NCBI RefSeq assembly: GCF_008360935.1
Contig: NZ_SRXO01000013.1
Span: 62,001-126,000, forward strand
Length of the DNA stretch: 64,000 bases
Reading direction: 5' to 3'
Source of the DNA: Siccirubricoccus phaeus
Lineage (GTDB): Bacteria > Pseudomonadota > Alphaproteobacteria > Acetobacterales > Acetobacteraceae
Below, one piece after another: positions 51,330-59,407 of this stretch. The first letter of the stretch is position 1; each line of letters begins with the position of its first letter. Both the position numbers and the translations under genes were made by a program. Below the pieces are notes generated by a model that ran no database searches, had not been told where the DNA came from, and saw nothing but the letters and a program-made list of their open reading frames with translations.

Positions 51330-52292
51330 TCAGCCGGGGGACAGCTTCATGGCGGAGACCACCGGCGCCATGCGCGCGATGTCCGCCGCCAGCACGGCGG
51401 AAGCGGCAGCGGGCGAGGACTCCGGCCAGGGCTCGCAGCCCACGCTCGCCAGGCGCTGGGCGAAGCCGGGCTCGGCGATCGCCTTTCGCGCCGCCTCCTG
51501 CAGCGTGGCCAGCACCTCGGGCGGCGTGCCGGGCCGGGCGAAGAGGATCTGGTAGACGGTCATGTCGTAGCCGGCGATCCCTGCCTCGGCGAGGCTGGGC
51601 AGGCCAGGCACCAGGGCGGAGGCAGTCTCGGTGGAGACGGCGAGGCCGCGCACCCGGCCGTCCCGGATCAGCGGCAGCAGCATGGTCGGGCTGTCGACGG
51701 TAAGGTTGACTCGCCCGGCCACCAGATCCTGCACCGAGGCGGCGGCGGCGCGATAGGGCACGATGGTGAAGGTGACGCCGGCGCGCTGGCGGAATTGCTC
51801 GCCCGCCATGTGGTTGCTGCCGCCGGGATTGGCGGCGCCGTAATTCGCCGCCTCCCCCTGCGCCTTCAGCCAGGCGAGGAGCTCCGGCACGTCCCGCGCC
51901 GGCACGTCCGGATGCACCGCCAGCACGAAGGGCTGGCGCGCGACCAGCGCCAGCGGGACGAAATCCGCCACCGGGTCGAAGGGGATCTGCGGATAGATCG
52001 CCTTCATGACCGAGTGGTTGTTCGTGGCGATGAAGAGCGTGTAGCCGTCAGCCGGGGTGCGCTGAAAGGCGGCGGCGGCCACCGTGCTGCCGGCGCCGGC
52101 GATGTTCTCCGCCACCACCGGCCGGCCGAGGATGCTCGCCATCCCCTCCGCCAGGATGCGGCCGACGATATCGGTGACGCCGGCGACGGCGACCGGGATC
52201 ACCAGGCGGATCGGCCGGTTGGGGAAGCGGTCCTGCGCCCGGGCGGGGAGGGGCAGGAGCAGCGGGGTGGCGAGGAGCGATCGGCGCAGCAT
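51330..52292 (-). CDS. Bug-family tripartite tricarboxylate receptor, periplasmic (4 of 4)
   Basis: A 320-residue Bug/TctC-type receptor. The signal peptide MLRRSLLATPLLLPLPARAQ is followed by NRPIRLVIPVAVAGVTDIVG, VVAENIAGAGSTVA and IVPYRAAAASVQDLVAGRVN. The usual PxPPGG loop reads PVAVAGV, so ligand contacts differ from the other three Bug proteins. It is the first gene of the operon with SDR, acyl-CoA dehydrogenase, CoA ligase, a second Bug and cupin. It diverges from an NMT1-like gene over 60 bp. Confidence 0.92.
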   Translation of the reverse strand: MLRRSLLATPLLLPLPARAQDRFPNRPIRLVIPVAVAGVTDIVGRILAEGMASILGRPVVAENIAGAGSTVAAAAFQRTPADGYTLFIATNNHSVMKAIYPQIPFDPVADFVPLALVARQPFVLAVHPDVPARDVPELLAWLKAQGEAANYGAANPGGSNHMAGEQFRQRAGVTFTIVPYRAAAASVQDLVAGRVNLTVDSPTMLLPLIRDGRVRGLAVSTETASALVPGLPSLAEAGIAGYDMTVYQILFARPGTPPEVLATLQEAARKAIAEPGFAQRLASVGCEPWPESSPAAASAVLAADIARMAPVVSAMKLSPG

Positions 52293-52352
52293 GGCGGATG
52301 GTCCCGGGAGGAATTGCGTGCCAGCCTAGCAATCCCTACGCCGGAGTGCGCC

Positions 52353-53255
52353 ATGCCCGCCATCACCCTGCAGGAGCCCTTCCGCGGCGTCTTCTATGCG
52401 CCCTTCTACGCGGCGCTGGCGCGCGGCGACTACGCGGCGGAGGGGGTGGAGGTGGTGCTGCGCAGCGGCACCATCCCGGCCAATGCCAAGGATGCGGTGC
52501 TGGCGGGGGCGGCGGACCTCGCCTGGGGCGGGCCGATGCGCATCCTGCTGGCGCATGAGGCCGACCCTGCCAGCCCCCTGCGCAATTTCGGCGCGGTGGT
52601 GATGCGGGACCCGTTCTGCCTGCTGGGCCGCACGCCACGGCCGGATTTTCATCTTTCTGAGATGGCGAAGCTGACGCTGGGCAGCGTTTCCGAAGTGCCG
52701 ACGCCCTGGTGGACCTTGCAGGAGGATATTCGCCAGGCCGGGCTGGATCCGACCACGGTAAAGCGGGTGACGGACCAGGGCATGGCGGCGAATCTGGAGG
52801 CGCTGGCGGCAGGCCGGCTGGACGTGGCGCAGCTCTTCGAGCCCTTCGTCACCCTGGCGGAGGACCGCGGCTGCCATGTCTGGTACGCGGCGGCCTCGCG
52901 CGGCGTGACGGGCTACACCACCTTCACCACCACCACGGCGCTGCTGCGCTCGAAGCGCGCCGAGTTCAAGGCGATGATCCGCGGGCTGGCGAGGACCCTT
53001 GCCTGGGTGGCGGCGAACCCGCCGGAGGCGCTGGCGGCGTGCATCGCAGGGTATTTCCCCGACCTGCCGCAGCCGCTGCTGGCGCGCTGCCTGGCGCGGT
53101 ACAAGGCGCTGGGGACCTGGACGCAGGACCCCTTCTACCCGGAGGACGCCTTCACGCGGCTGGAACACGCGATGTTCACGGCCGGGGCGATCACGCGGAA
53201 GCCGGGCTTCGCGCGGACGGCGGATAACCAGATCGTCGCGGAGGCGCTGGGTTAG
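52353..53255 (+). CDS. NMT1/THI5-like substrate-binding protein lacking a signal peptide
   Basis: A 300-residue protein with the ABC-type SsuA/THI5-like binding fold: FRGVFYAPFYAALARGDYAA, the Gly/Ala-rich AGAADLAWGGPMRILLA, and GRLDVAQLFEPFVTLAED. Most relatives are periplasmic, but this one starts directly with MPAITLQEPFRGVFYAPFYA and shows no signal peptide or lipobox, so it may be cytoplasmic. The start follows GCCGGAGTGCGCC. No permease or ATPase accompanies it. Its stop overlaps the stop of the G3E GTPase by four bases on the other strand. A THI5-like biosynthetic role is conceivable but not shown. Confidence 0.8.
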   Translation: MPAITLQEPFRGVFYAPFYAALARGDYAAEGVEVVLRSGTIPANAKDAVLAGAADLAWGGPMRILLAHEADPASPLRNFGAVVMRDPFCLLGRTPRPDFHLSEMAKLTLGSVSEVPTPWWTLQEDIRQAGLDPTTVKRVTDQGMAANLEALAAGRLDVAQLFEPFVTLAEDRGCHVWYAAASRGVTGYTTFTTTTALLRSKRAEFKAMIRGLARTLAWVAANPPEALAACIAGYFPDLPQPLLARCLARYKALGTWTQDPFYPEDAFTRLEHAMFTAGAITRKPGFARTADNQIVAEALG

Positions 53256-54226
53256 CTGTCCCGCACCTCCGCCTCGATCGCCGCCAGCAGGCGGGCCGGC
53301 AGATGGCGGGGGATGCCCTCGCCAATGAGCACGATGCGGCTGCGGCGGTCGGTGCCGGGCCAGGAGTCCAGCCATTCCAGCGGATGCAGCAGATGCTGCA
53401 CGGCATGCAGCGCGACAGGCTTCTCCGGCGCCTCCGCCAGCGCCACCAGCCCCTTCAGCCGCAACAGCCGGGGACCGCAATGTTCCACCAACCCCTGTAG
53501 CCACAGCGTCAGAGCCAGGGCCGGAAGCGGCGTCTCCCGCTCCAGCACGATGCTGGCGACGCCCTCCGTATGGCGCGCATTCGCCTCCAGGAATTCGGGC
53601 AGGCTGCCCGGGGCGAACAGCCATGCCGGGTCCACTTCCCCATGCGACGCCGCAAGCCGCGGCGCCGCCGGGTTCAGCGCCGTCAGCGCCGCCTCCAGCT
53701 CCGCCACCGCCGGTGCCAGATCGGTCTTCGTCAGCAGCAGCCGGTCCGCCAGCATGGCCTGGCGCTGCGCTTCCGGATGGCGGGCCAGCACCGCCGCGCC
53801 GGTCGCCGCATCCACCAGCGTGACCACGGCGTGCAGGATGTGCCCCGTCGCCACCCGCTCATCCGCCATCAGCGCGTGCAGGATGGGGGCGGGGTCGGCC
53901 AGGCCGGAGGTCTCGATCACCACCCGGGCATAGGCGGGGACCTCGCCCGCCTCGCGGCGTCGGGCGAGATCCAGCAGCGTCTCCGTCAGGTCGCTGCGCA
54001 CCACGCAGCAGAGGCAGCCGGTGGAGACGCTGATCAGCGTGTCCTCGCTGGCGGCGATGAGGTCGTGGTCGAGCGGCACCTCGCCATACTCGTTCACGAT
54101 CACCGCGCTGTCGGCAAAGCGCGGGTCGCGCAGCACGCGCTTCAGCAGCGTCGTCTTGCCGGTGCCGAGGAAGCCGGTGATGACGCAGACGGGGAGGCGC
54201 GCCTCCGGCACGACGACGGGACTCAT
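53252..54226 (-). CDS. COG0523/G3E GTPase, CobW-like metal chaperone
   Basis: A 324-residue P-loop GTPase. Walker A GFLGTGKTT (18-26), the zinc-binding GCLCC (70-74) on the switch region, and VVIETSGLADP are diagnostic; the guanine motif reads TKTD instead of NKxD. The C-terminal CobW domain is present (GLVALAEAPEKPVALHAVQH). Such proteins insert zinc, cobalt or nickel into client enzymes. It is the last gene of a minus-strand operon, coupled by 4-bp overlaps to a small unknown gene and a hydantoinase, a metal-dependent enzyme and likely client. Confidence 0.92.
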   Translation of the reverse strand: MSPVVVPEARLPVCVITGFLGTGKTTLLKRVLRDPRFADSAVIVNEYGEVPLDHDLIAASEDTLISVSTGCLCCVVRSDLTETLLDLARRREAGEVPAYARVVIETSGLADPAPILHALMADERVATGHILHAVVTLVDAATGAAVLARHPEAQRQAMLADRLLLTKTDLAPAVAELEAALTALNPAAPRLAASHGEVDPAWLFAPGSLPEFLEANARHTEGVASIVLERETPLPALALTLWLQGLVEHCGPRLLRLKGLVALAEAPEKPVALHAVQHLLHPLEWLDSWPGTDRRSRIVLIGEGIPRHLPARLLAAIEAEVRDS

Positions 54227-54513
54227 CCCTCCGGCAACGCGACCCTGGCCCGCCGCGCTTCTCCCTCGCCCGCGCCCACCGCGTTCCGCAGCCCGCGCAG
54301 CAGCCCCAGCACCGAAGTGCAGGGCCGCCTCTGCCCCGGCCGTTCCAGCCACCAGCGGATCGGCCGGTCCTCGGCCGCCGCCGCGCGCACCGTCAGGGGC
54401 GTGCCATCCGGCGCCGCCAGCGCCACCCCGCCTGCCGCCACGCGCACCCGTGCCGGCACCTGCCACAGCGCCAGCGCGTCGGCCAGCAGATCGCGCAGCT
54501 CCGGCGGTGTCAC
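54223..54513 (-). CDS. 96-residue protein of unknown function between hydantoinase and metal chaperone
   Basis: MTPPELRDLLADALALWQVP opens a short helix, followed by a beta-like stretch (RVRVAAGGVALAAPDGTPLTV), then RPIRWWLERPGQRRPCTSVL and an Ala/Gly/Arg-rich tail. No family is recognised and no metal-binding cluster is seen (one Cys, no His). It overlaps both neighbours by 4 bp (54223-54226 and 54510-54513), so translation is coupled and a functional link to the hydantoinase or chaperone is likely. Confidence 0.75.
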   Translation of the reverse strand: MTPPELRDLLADALALWQVPARVRVAAGGVALAAPDGTPLTVRAAAAEDRPIRWWLERPGQRRPCTSVLGLLRGLRNAVGAGEGEARRARVALPEG

Positions 54514-55940
54514 AGCGCCGCGCCGGCGCGGATCTCCTCCGGCACCTTGCGGGAGAGCCAGGTGCCGCCGCGGTCATCGCCCAGCCATTTGTCGCCTTCC
54601 ACCACCACCTTGCCACGCAGGATGGTCATGGACGGCCAGGCATTTACCTCGCGCCCCTCCCAGGGGGAGTAGTCGCTCTCATGCATCACCTCGGCCCGGA
54701 CGGTGCGCTTCAGCGCAGGGTCCAGGATGCAGATATCCGCATCCGCCCCCGGCGCAATGCAGCCCTTGCGGGGATAGAGCCCCATGATGCGCGCCGCATT
54801 GGTAGAAACCGCATCGACGAACTGCCGCAGCGAGAAGCCGCGCTTGCCGACCATCTCCGAATACATCACCGCGACCCTCGGCTCGACGCCGGAATTGCCG
54901 CCGGTGGTGTCGTCGATCTGCCTGCCCTGGGTCTTCACCGCCAGCGAGCAGCACAGCTCATCCGTGGCGACGCAATTGATGCTGCCATCCATCGCGCCGC
55001 GCCACAGCTCGTCCTGGTCCGCCTGGGACTTCAGGGAAGGATAGGTGTGGTAGATCTGCCCGTTCGGGCGCTTGTAGTCCTCCTGCGTGTACAGCATGTA
55101 CTGGTGCAGGCTCTCGCCATAGATCGGCAGGTTCTTGCCGCGGGCGGCGCGGATGGCATGCACGCCATTGGCTGCCGAGACATGCAGCATGTAGAGCGTG
55201 GTGCCGGGCACATGCTCCGCCAGGCGGAGGACGCGACGGAAGGAAAGGTCCTCCGACAGCGTGTTGTGCACCTCTGCCATGTTCTCGAAGCCGGTGCGGC
55301 CCTCGCGGAACAGCTTGGCATACATGTGCATGACGATGTCGTTGTCCTCGGCGTGGATGACGCCGAGGCCGCCCTTCTTCGCCAGCACCTGGAAGACTTC
55401 CCAAATATCGCCGAAATCCACCATTCGTCCCTTGCGGCTCGGGGTGATGTCGGTGGTGAAGATTTTTACGCTGGCATGGCCGGCCTCGATCGCCTCACCG
55501 ATCTGCGGCGGAATCTCGGGCGGCAGGTCGCCTTCCACCATGGTGTGGAAGGCCCAGTCGCAGGGCGAGCCGTCGTCGCGCCAGCCGGCCATCCGCTCCT
55601 CGATGGCACCCTGCACGGTCTTGCCATGGGTCCAGCGGGTGAAGTCGATGATGGTGGTGGTGCCGCCGAACAGCGCGGCCTTGCCGACCACGCTCGGCCC
55701 CTTGGTATATTCGATGGCGCCGCCTGGGCCATAGGTGGGCCAGAGGCAGTGGGTGTGCGGGTCGATGCCGCCCGGCATCACGATCTTGCCCATGGCATCC
55801 ACGCGGCGGGCATTGGCGGAGAGCGGGAAGGCGCCGCGCTCGGCGATGGCCACGACCTTTTCGCCGGCAATGGCCACATCGGCCGGGCCGATGCTGTGCG
55901 GCGTGACGACGCAATCCCCGGAGATGACCAGATCGACCAT
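54510..55940 (-). CDS. hydA: Dihydropyrimidinase / D-hydantoinase
   Basis: A 476-residue cyclic amidohydrolase opening dihydropyrimidines or 5-substituted hydantoins to N-carbamoyl amino acids. Metal ligands are DPHTH (H62, H64), the carboxylated lysine in HASVKIFTTD (K159) and histidines in VIHAEDND and YMLHVSAANG. NCVATDELCCS replaces the usual ASDHCPF-like final loop. No N-carbamoylase gene follows. Instead a small unknown protein and a COG0523 metal chaperone are co-translated. The ATG at 55940 lies 60 bp from repeat family D. Confidence 0.92.
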   Translation of the reverse strand: MVDLVISGDCVVTPHSIGPADVAIAGEKVVAIAERGAFPLSANARRVDAMGKIVMPGGIDPHTHCLWPTYGPGGAIEYTKGPSVVGKAALFGGTTTIIDFTRWTHGKTVQGAIEERMAGWRDDGSPCDWAFHTMVEGDLPPEIPPQIGEAIEAGHASVKIFTTDITPSRKGRMVDFGDIWEVFQVLAKKGGLGVIHAEDNDIVMHMYAKLFREGRTGFENMAEVHNTLSEDLSFRRVLRLAEHVPGTTLYMLHVSAANGVHAIRAARGKNLPIYGESLHQYMLYTQEDYKRPNGQIYHTYPSLKSQADQDELWRGAMDGSINCVATDELCCSLAVKTQGRQIDDTTGGNSGVEPRVAVMYSEMVGKRGFSLRQFVDAVSTNAARIMGLYPRKGCIAPGADADICILDPALKRTVRAEVMHESDYSPWEGREVNAWPSMTILRGKVVVEGDKWLGDDRGGTWLSRKVPEEIRAGAAL

Positions 55941-56000
55941 GGCTGCGCCCCTCTACTGCCGCGCCCGGATGCTGCGGCGGAATGGCGCGGGCCGCAAGTC

Positions 56001-56163
56001 CTTGAGGGAGGGCTCTGCCCTCCCTCAAGCTCCCACCCGCCAGGGCCGAAAGGCCCTTTGAACCCTTGAGTTTGGCGTCTCGACCGTCGCGCCCAGACTC
56101 ATGGTTTCCAAAGGCCCTTCGGCCTTTGGTGGGGTGAGTTCGAGAGGGGCAGAGCCCCTCTCG
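56001..56163. repeat. Composite hairpin repeat, family D copy 2 (inverted)
   Basis: Perfect 13-bp stem CTTGAGGGAGGGC/GCCCTCCCTCAAG (56001-56029), a GGGCC/GGCCC stem (about 56043-56056), CCAAAGGCC/GGCCTTTGG (about 56108-56129) and CGAGAGGGGC/GCCCCTCTCG (56141-56163). It is the reverse-orientation counterpart of 30284-30442. The rightmost stem ends 2 bp from the stop of the 2-hydroxyacid dehydrogenase. Confidence 0.8.
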
Positions 56164-56165
56164 AT

Positions 56166-57218
56166 CTAGGCCATGGGCCGCCCGGTCTTCGCCTCGTACC
56201 GCGCCTGGAACCGCCCGACCACCTCCGGATTGATGATCCGCGGCGGCATCCGGCCGGAAGCGGCGTCGGCGAAGGCCAGCGCCGCGATGCGGCTGATGTT
56301 GGAACGGCTTTCATGCGTCACCCCGGCCGTGTGCTGGGTGACGATGACGTTCGCCATGTTCAGCAGCGGGTGGCTGGGCGGCGGCGGCTCCTGTTCCCAC
56401 ACATCCAGCCCGGCGGCGGCGATATGTCCGCTCGCCAGCGCCGCGTGCAGCGCCGGCTCCTCATGGATGTTGCCGCGCGCGGTGGTGACGAAGACCGCGC
56501 CCTTCCGCATCTTCGCGAAGCTCCCCGCATTCATCAGCCCGCGGCTTTCCGGGGAAAGCGGCAAATGCAGGCTGACGACATCGCTTTCCGCCAGCAGCTC
56601 ATCCATCTCCACCTTGCGGGCGCCGCGCGCCGCCACCGTCGCCGCGTCCAGATAGGGGTCGCAGGCCAGCACCGGGCAGGAGAAGGCCAGCCGCACGATC
56701 TCCGCCACCCGCGTCCCGACATGGCCGATGCCGACCAGGCCCACCGTGCGCCCGCGCAATTCGCGGCCCATCAACGCGACACGGTTCTTGGCCTGGCCGG
56801 CGCGCATGGCGGCCTGGGCTTCCGGCATGCGCTTCAGCAGGGCAAGCATCATGCCGACGGCGTGTTCCGCCACGCCTTCGGCATTGCCGCCGGCCTGGTT
56901 CACCAGCAGCACGCCGGCCTCGGTGCAGGCCTTGGGGTCCACCGTGTCGTAGCCCGCGCCGGTGCTGCCGACCATCAGCAGGTCCGGCAGATCCCGCAGC
57001 AGCTCCTGCCGCACATGGAAGCGCTTCGGCAGCTCATCGCGCGAGGCCATGCAGTAATAAGCGTCCACGGTTTGCAGCGCCGCCAGCACCGCTTCCTCCG
57101 GCTGGTCTAGGGGGATGCGCACCACCTCCATCACCGGGTGTTGGGCGGCGGTGTCCAGGAAACTCTGATGCGGCACATGGGACAGGTAGCCGACGCGGAA
57201 GCGGCGCAGTTCGGTCAC
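56166..57218 (-). CDS. D-2-hydroxyacid dehydrogenase (NAD-dependent)
   Basis: A 350-residue D-isomer-specific dehydrogenase reducing 2-keto acids or oxidising D-2-hydroxy acids. The Rossmann motif is TVGLVGIGHVGTRVAEIVR, with the catalytic Arg in TTARGNIHEEPAL, Glu in GLDVWEQEPPP and His in VTQHTAGVTHES. It belongs to the phosphoglycerate/glyoxylate reductase-like group. Start is GTG at 57218 after AGGAGGAAATCGCC, a very strong site; no ATG is suitable. It diverges from a TSUP exporter and its stop abuts repeat family D. Confidence 0.92.
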   Translation of the reverse strand: MTELRRFRVGYLSHVPHQSFLDTAAQHPVMEVVRIPLDQPEEAVLAALQTVDAYYCMASRDELPKRFHVRQELLRDLPDLLMVGSTGAGYDTVDPKACTEAGVLLVNQAGGNAEGVAEHAVGMMLALLKRMPEAQAAMRAGQAKNRVALMGRELRGRTVGLVGIGHVGTRVAEIVRLAFSCPVLACDPYLDAATVAARGARKVEMDELLAESDVVSLHLPLSPESRGLMNAGSFAKMRKGAVFVTTARGNIHEEPALHAALASGHIAAAGLDVWEQEPPPPSHPLLNMANVIVTQHTAGVTHESRSNISRIAALAFADAASGRMPPRIINPEVVGRFQARYEAKTGRPMA

Positions 57219-57297
57219 GGCGATTTCCTCCTGAGCTGCCCCGGTTGTATCGCGGGCCGGATCGGGCGAAAACCCAGGGTCGGACGAAGGGGTGCGC

Positions 57298-58029
57298 ATG
57301 CTGGCGCTGGTGGTGCTCGGCGCCGCATTGGCGGGTTTCGTGCAGGGCTTGTCGGGCTTCGCCTTCGGGCTGGTGGCGCTGGCCTTCTGGGCCTGGGCGC
57401 TGGACCCGGTGGTGGCGGGGTCGCTGGTGGTGCTGGGGTCGCTGGTCGGGCAGTTGATGGGCGTGCCGCTGATGCGCCTGGCGGCGCTGCCACGGGCCTT
57501 GCCCTTCATCGCCGGCGGGGCGTTGGGCGTGCCGCTGGGCGTGACTTTGCTGCCGCTTGTGGACCCGCTGCTGTTCCAGGCGGGGCTGGGGACGCTGCTG
57601 GTGCTGTGGTGCCCGCTGATGCTGGCCTCCGGCAAGCTGCCGCGCATTGCCCATGGCGGGCGGGTGGCGGATGGGGTGGCGGGGCTGGCGGGCGGCTTCA
57701 TGGGCGGGCTGGCCGGGGTGCCGGGACCGGTGCCGACTCTGTGGTGCACGCTGCGTGGCTGGGATCGGCCGGTGCAGCGCGCCGTGTTCCAGTATTTCAA
57801 CCTCTCCATGCATGTGCTGACGACCACCGGGCTGATCGTCTCCGGCCAATTGCGGCGGGAGGCGCTGAGCCTGTGCCTGATGGTGGTGCCGGTGGTGGTG
57901 GTCACCGCGATCCTCGGCGCGCGCACCTACCGGAAGCTGGGCGACCTGGGTTTTCAGCGGGTGGTGCTGGGATTGCTGGCGCTGTCCGGCGTCACGATGC
58001 TGCTGCACAGCCTGCCGCGCCTGCTGTAG
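57298..58029 (+). CDS. TSUP (TauE/SafE) family membrane transporter
   Basis: A 243-residue integral membrane protein with about seven or eight hydrophobic segments. The first, LALVVLGAALAGFVQGLSGF, carries the family-typical G-x-x-G-F pattern. A repeat at mid-protein, GLAGGFMGGLAGVPGPVPTL, matches the inverted-topology second half of TSUP carriers for sulfonates, sulfite or other anions. Start: ATG at 57298 with GAAGGGG about 8 nt upstream; GTG at 57292 is possible. Divergent from the 2-hydroxyacid dehydrogenase, so it may move a related organic acid. Confidence 0.88.
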   Translation: MLALVVLGAALAGFVQGLSGFAFGLVALAFWAWALDPVVAGSLVVLGSLVGQLMGVPLMRLAALPRALPFIAGGALGVPLGVTLLPLVDPLLFQAGLGTLLVLWCPLMLASGKLPRIAHGGRVADGVAGLAGGFMGGLAGVPGPVPTLWCTLRGWDRPVQRAVFQYFNLSMHVLTTTGLIVSGQLRREALSLCLMVVPVVVVTAILGARTYRKLGDLGFQRVVLGLLALSGVTMLLHSLPRLL

Positions 58030-58093
58030 CTCCCGAGGACGTCCCGTTCGGGCCCCTGCGCGATCGACCCCGTCGAGCGCACCTGAAACCCCA

Positions 58094-58182
58094 GCCATGG
58101 GCCGGTTTTCGTGTCAGGGACGAAGCCGCGCGAAGCGCGGTGCACCTTCGGCGCATCCTTGACACGAAAACCGGCCCATGGC
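58094..58182. repeat. Long perfect inverted repeat between convergent genes
   Basis: The arms 58094-58116 and 58160-58182 are exact complements over 23 bp (CCATGGGCCGGTTTTCGTG core). The 43-nt interior has its own stem CCGCGC-GAA-GCGCGG. The element lies midway between the TSUP stop (58029) and the PrpF-like stop (58249). It may terminate both genes, but its size also fits a dispersed mobile repeat. Confidence 0.85.
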
Positions 58183-58248
58183 CCTTGCGAATGGTCGCGT
58201 TCGACGGTGTCGAAGGCGCAGGAAAGCGCCTTGGGCAACGGGAGGCGG

Positions 58249-59385
58249 TCAGTCGGGAAGGGCGACCTGGCCCTGCATCAGCCGCCGCGCGGTGCGGAAG
58301 ACCACCGCGCTGTCGGCCTGCCAGCCCGCGCCCTCGCGCCGCACCTCGGCGCCCACGGTCAGCATGCCGGAAGGATGCGCCACGCGGATCTCCTCCGGCC
58401 TCTCGCCGCGGGTCGCCAGGGCGTGCGGGATGCTGCCCTCGATGCGACAGGCGACGGCGAGGCCCATGGCGCCGGTCATCGGTACGGCGCGGTGCGGCCG
58501 CTCCATGGACAGCATGCGCACCGTCACATCATGCTGCGCCGGGTCCAGCACCTGGCCATCCAGCGTCCGCGCCGCCAGGGGCCCGGCCACCAGCGCCACG
58601 CGTGGGCTGGCGAGCCCCACCGCCTCGGGCGTCGCCCCCAGCCCCATCGCCGCGCCCGCGATGCGGCGGATGCGGTCCAGCAGTGCCATGAGGTCGGTCC
58701 GCGCCTCGATCTCCTCCGGCGATTCCCCGCCGGTCAGCCCCAGCTCCTCCGCCGCCACGAAGGCGGCCGGGTTGGCCGCATCCACTAGGCTGGCGCGCAG
58801 CTTCCCGAAACCCGGCACCTCCAGCACATCCACCGCATTCCCGGTCGGCAGCAGCCCGGCGCATTGCGAGCCGCCGGGGGAGAGAAAATCCAGCCGGATG
58901 CGCGCGCCGGTGCCGGCCACCCCGGCAATGGCGAAACCGCCCTTCACCTCCGCCCGGCCGTCCCGCACCGGAAAGCGGGCATGGATCAGCTTCTTCGTGT
59001 TCACCTGGTGGATGCGCACCAGGGCTTCGCCATCCGGCACGCGCACCAGCCCCTCATCCACCGCGAAGGGGCCGACGGCGGAGGAGAGATTGCCGCAATT
59101 CCCCTTCCAATCCACCACCGGCTTGTCCACCGCGACTTGCGCAAAGGTGTAGTCCACATCCGCCTCCGGATGCGTCGGCGGGCCGATGATGACGCCCTTG
59201 GAGAGGGAGGAGATGCCGCCCCCCATGCCATCCAACTGCCGCCCATAGGGGTCCGGGCTGCCGAGCACCGCGAGCAGGATCGGATCGATTTCGGCGCGGG
59301 AGGTGGGCAGATCCCTCGCATGGAAGAACACGCCCTTGGAGGAGCCGCCGCGGATGAAGGCGGCGGGGATGAATCTCTGTGTCAT
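58249..59385 (-). CDS. PrpF/AcnD-accessory-type isomerase family protein
   Basis: A 378-residue protein of the PrpF family, diaminopimelate-epimerase fold. N-terminal IPAAFIRGGSSKGVFFHARD, GGGISSLSKGVIIGPP with the active-site lysine region, and NCGNLSSAVGPFAVDEGL are characteristic. PrpF isomerises 2-methylaconitate in the 2-methylcitrate cycle; relatives (4-oxalomesaconate and aconitate isomerases) act on other tricarboxylates. No prpC or acnD is near, so the substrate is open. The ATG at 59385 follows TCGGAGGCAAGCC. It follows the molybdoenzyme gene by 22 bp. Confidence 0.9.
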   Translation of the reverse strand: MTQRFIPAAFIRGGSSKGVFFHARDLPTSRAEIDPILLAVLGSPDPYGRQLDGMGGGISSLSKGVIIGPPTHPEADVDYTFAQVAVDKPVVDWKGNCGNLSSAVGPFAVDEGLVRVPDGEALVRIHQVNTKKLIHARFPVRDGRAEVKGGFAIAGVAGTGARIRLDFLSPGGSQCAGLLPTGNAVDVLEVPGFGKLRASLVDAANPAAFVAAEELGLTGGESPEEIEARTDLMALLDRIRRIAGAAMGLGATPEAVGLASPRVALVAGPLAARTLDGQVLDPAQHDVTVRMLSMERPHRAVPMTGAMGLAVACRIEGSIPHALATRGERPEEIRVAHPSGMLTVGAEVRREGAGWQADSAVVFRTARRLMQGQVALPD

Positions 59386-59407
59386 GGCTTGCCTCCGACA
59401 GGACGAC

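Noticed and set aside
58249-59385. Assignment as the 2-methylcitrate-cycle enzyme PrpF proper
   Set aside because: The other prp genes are absent from the window, so only the family is called.
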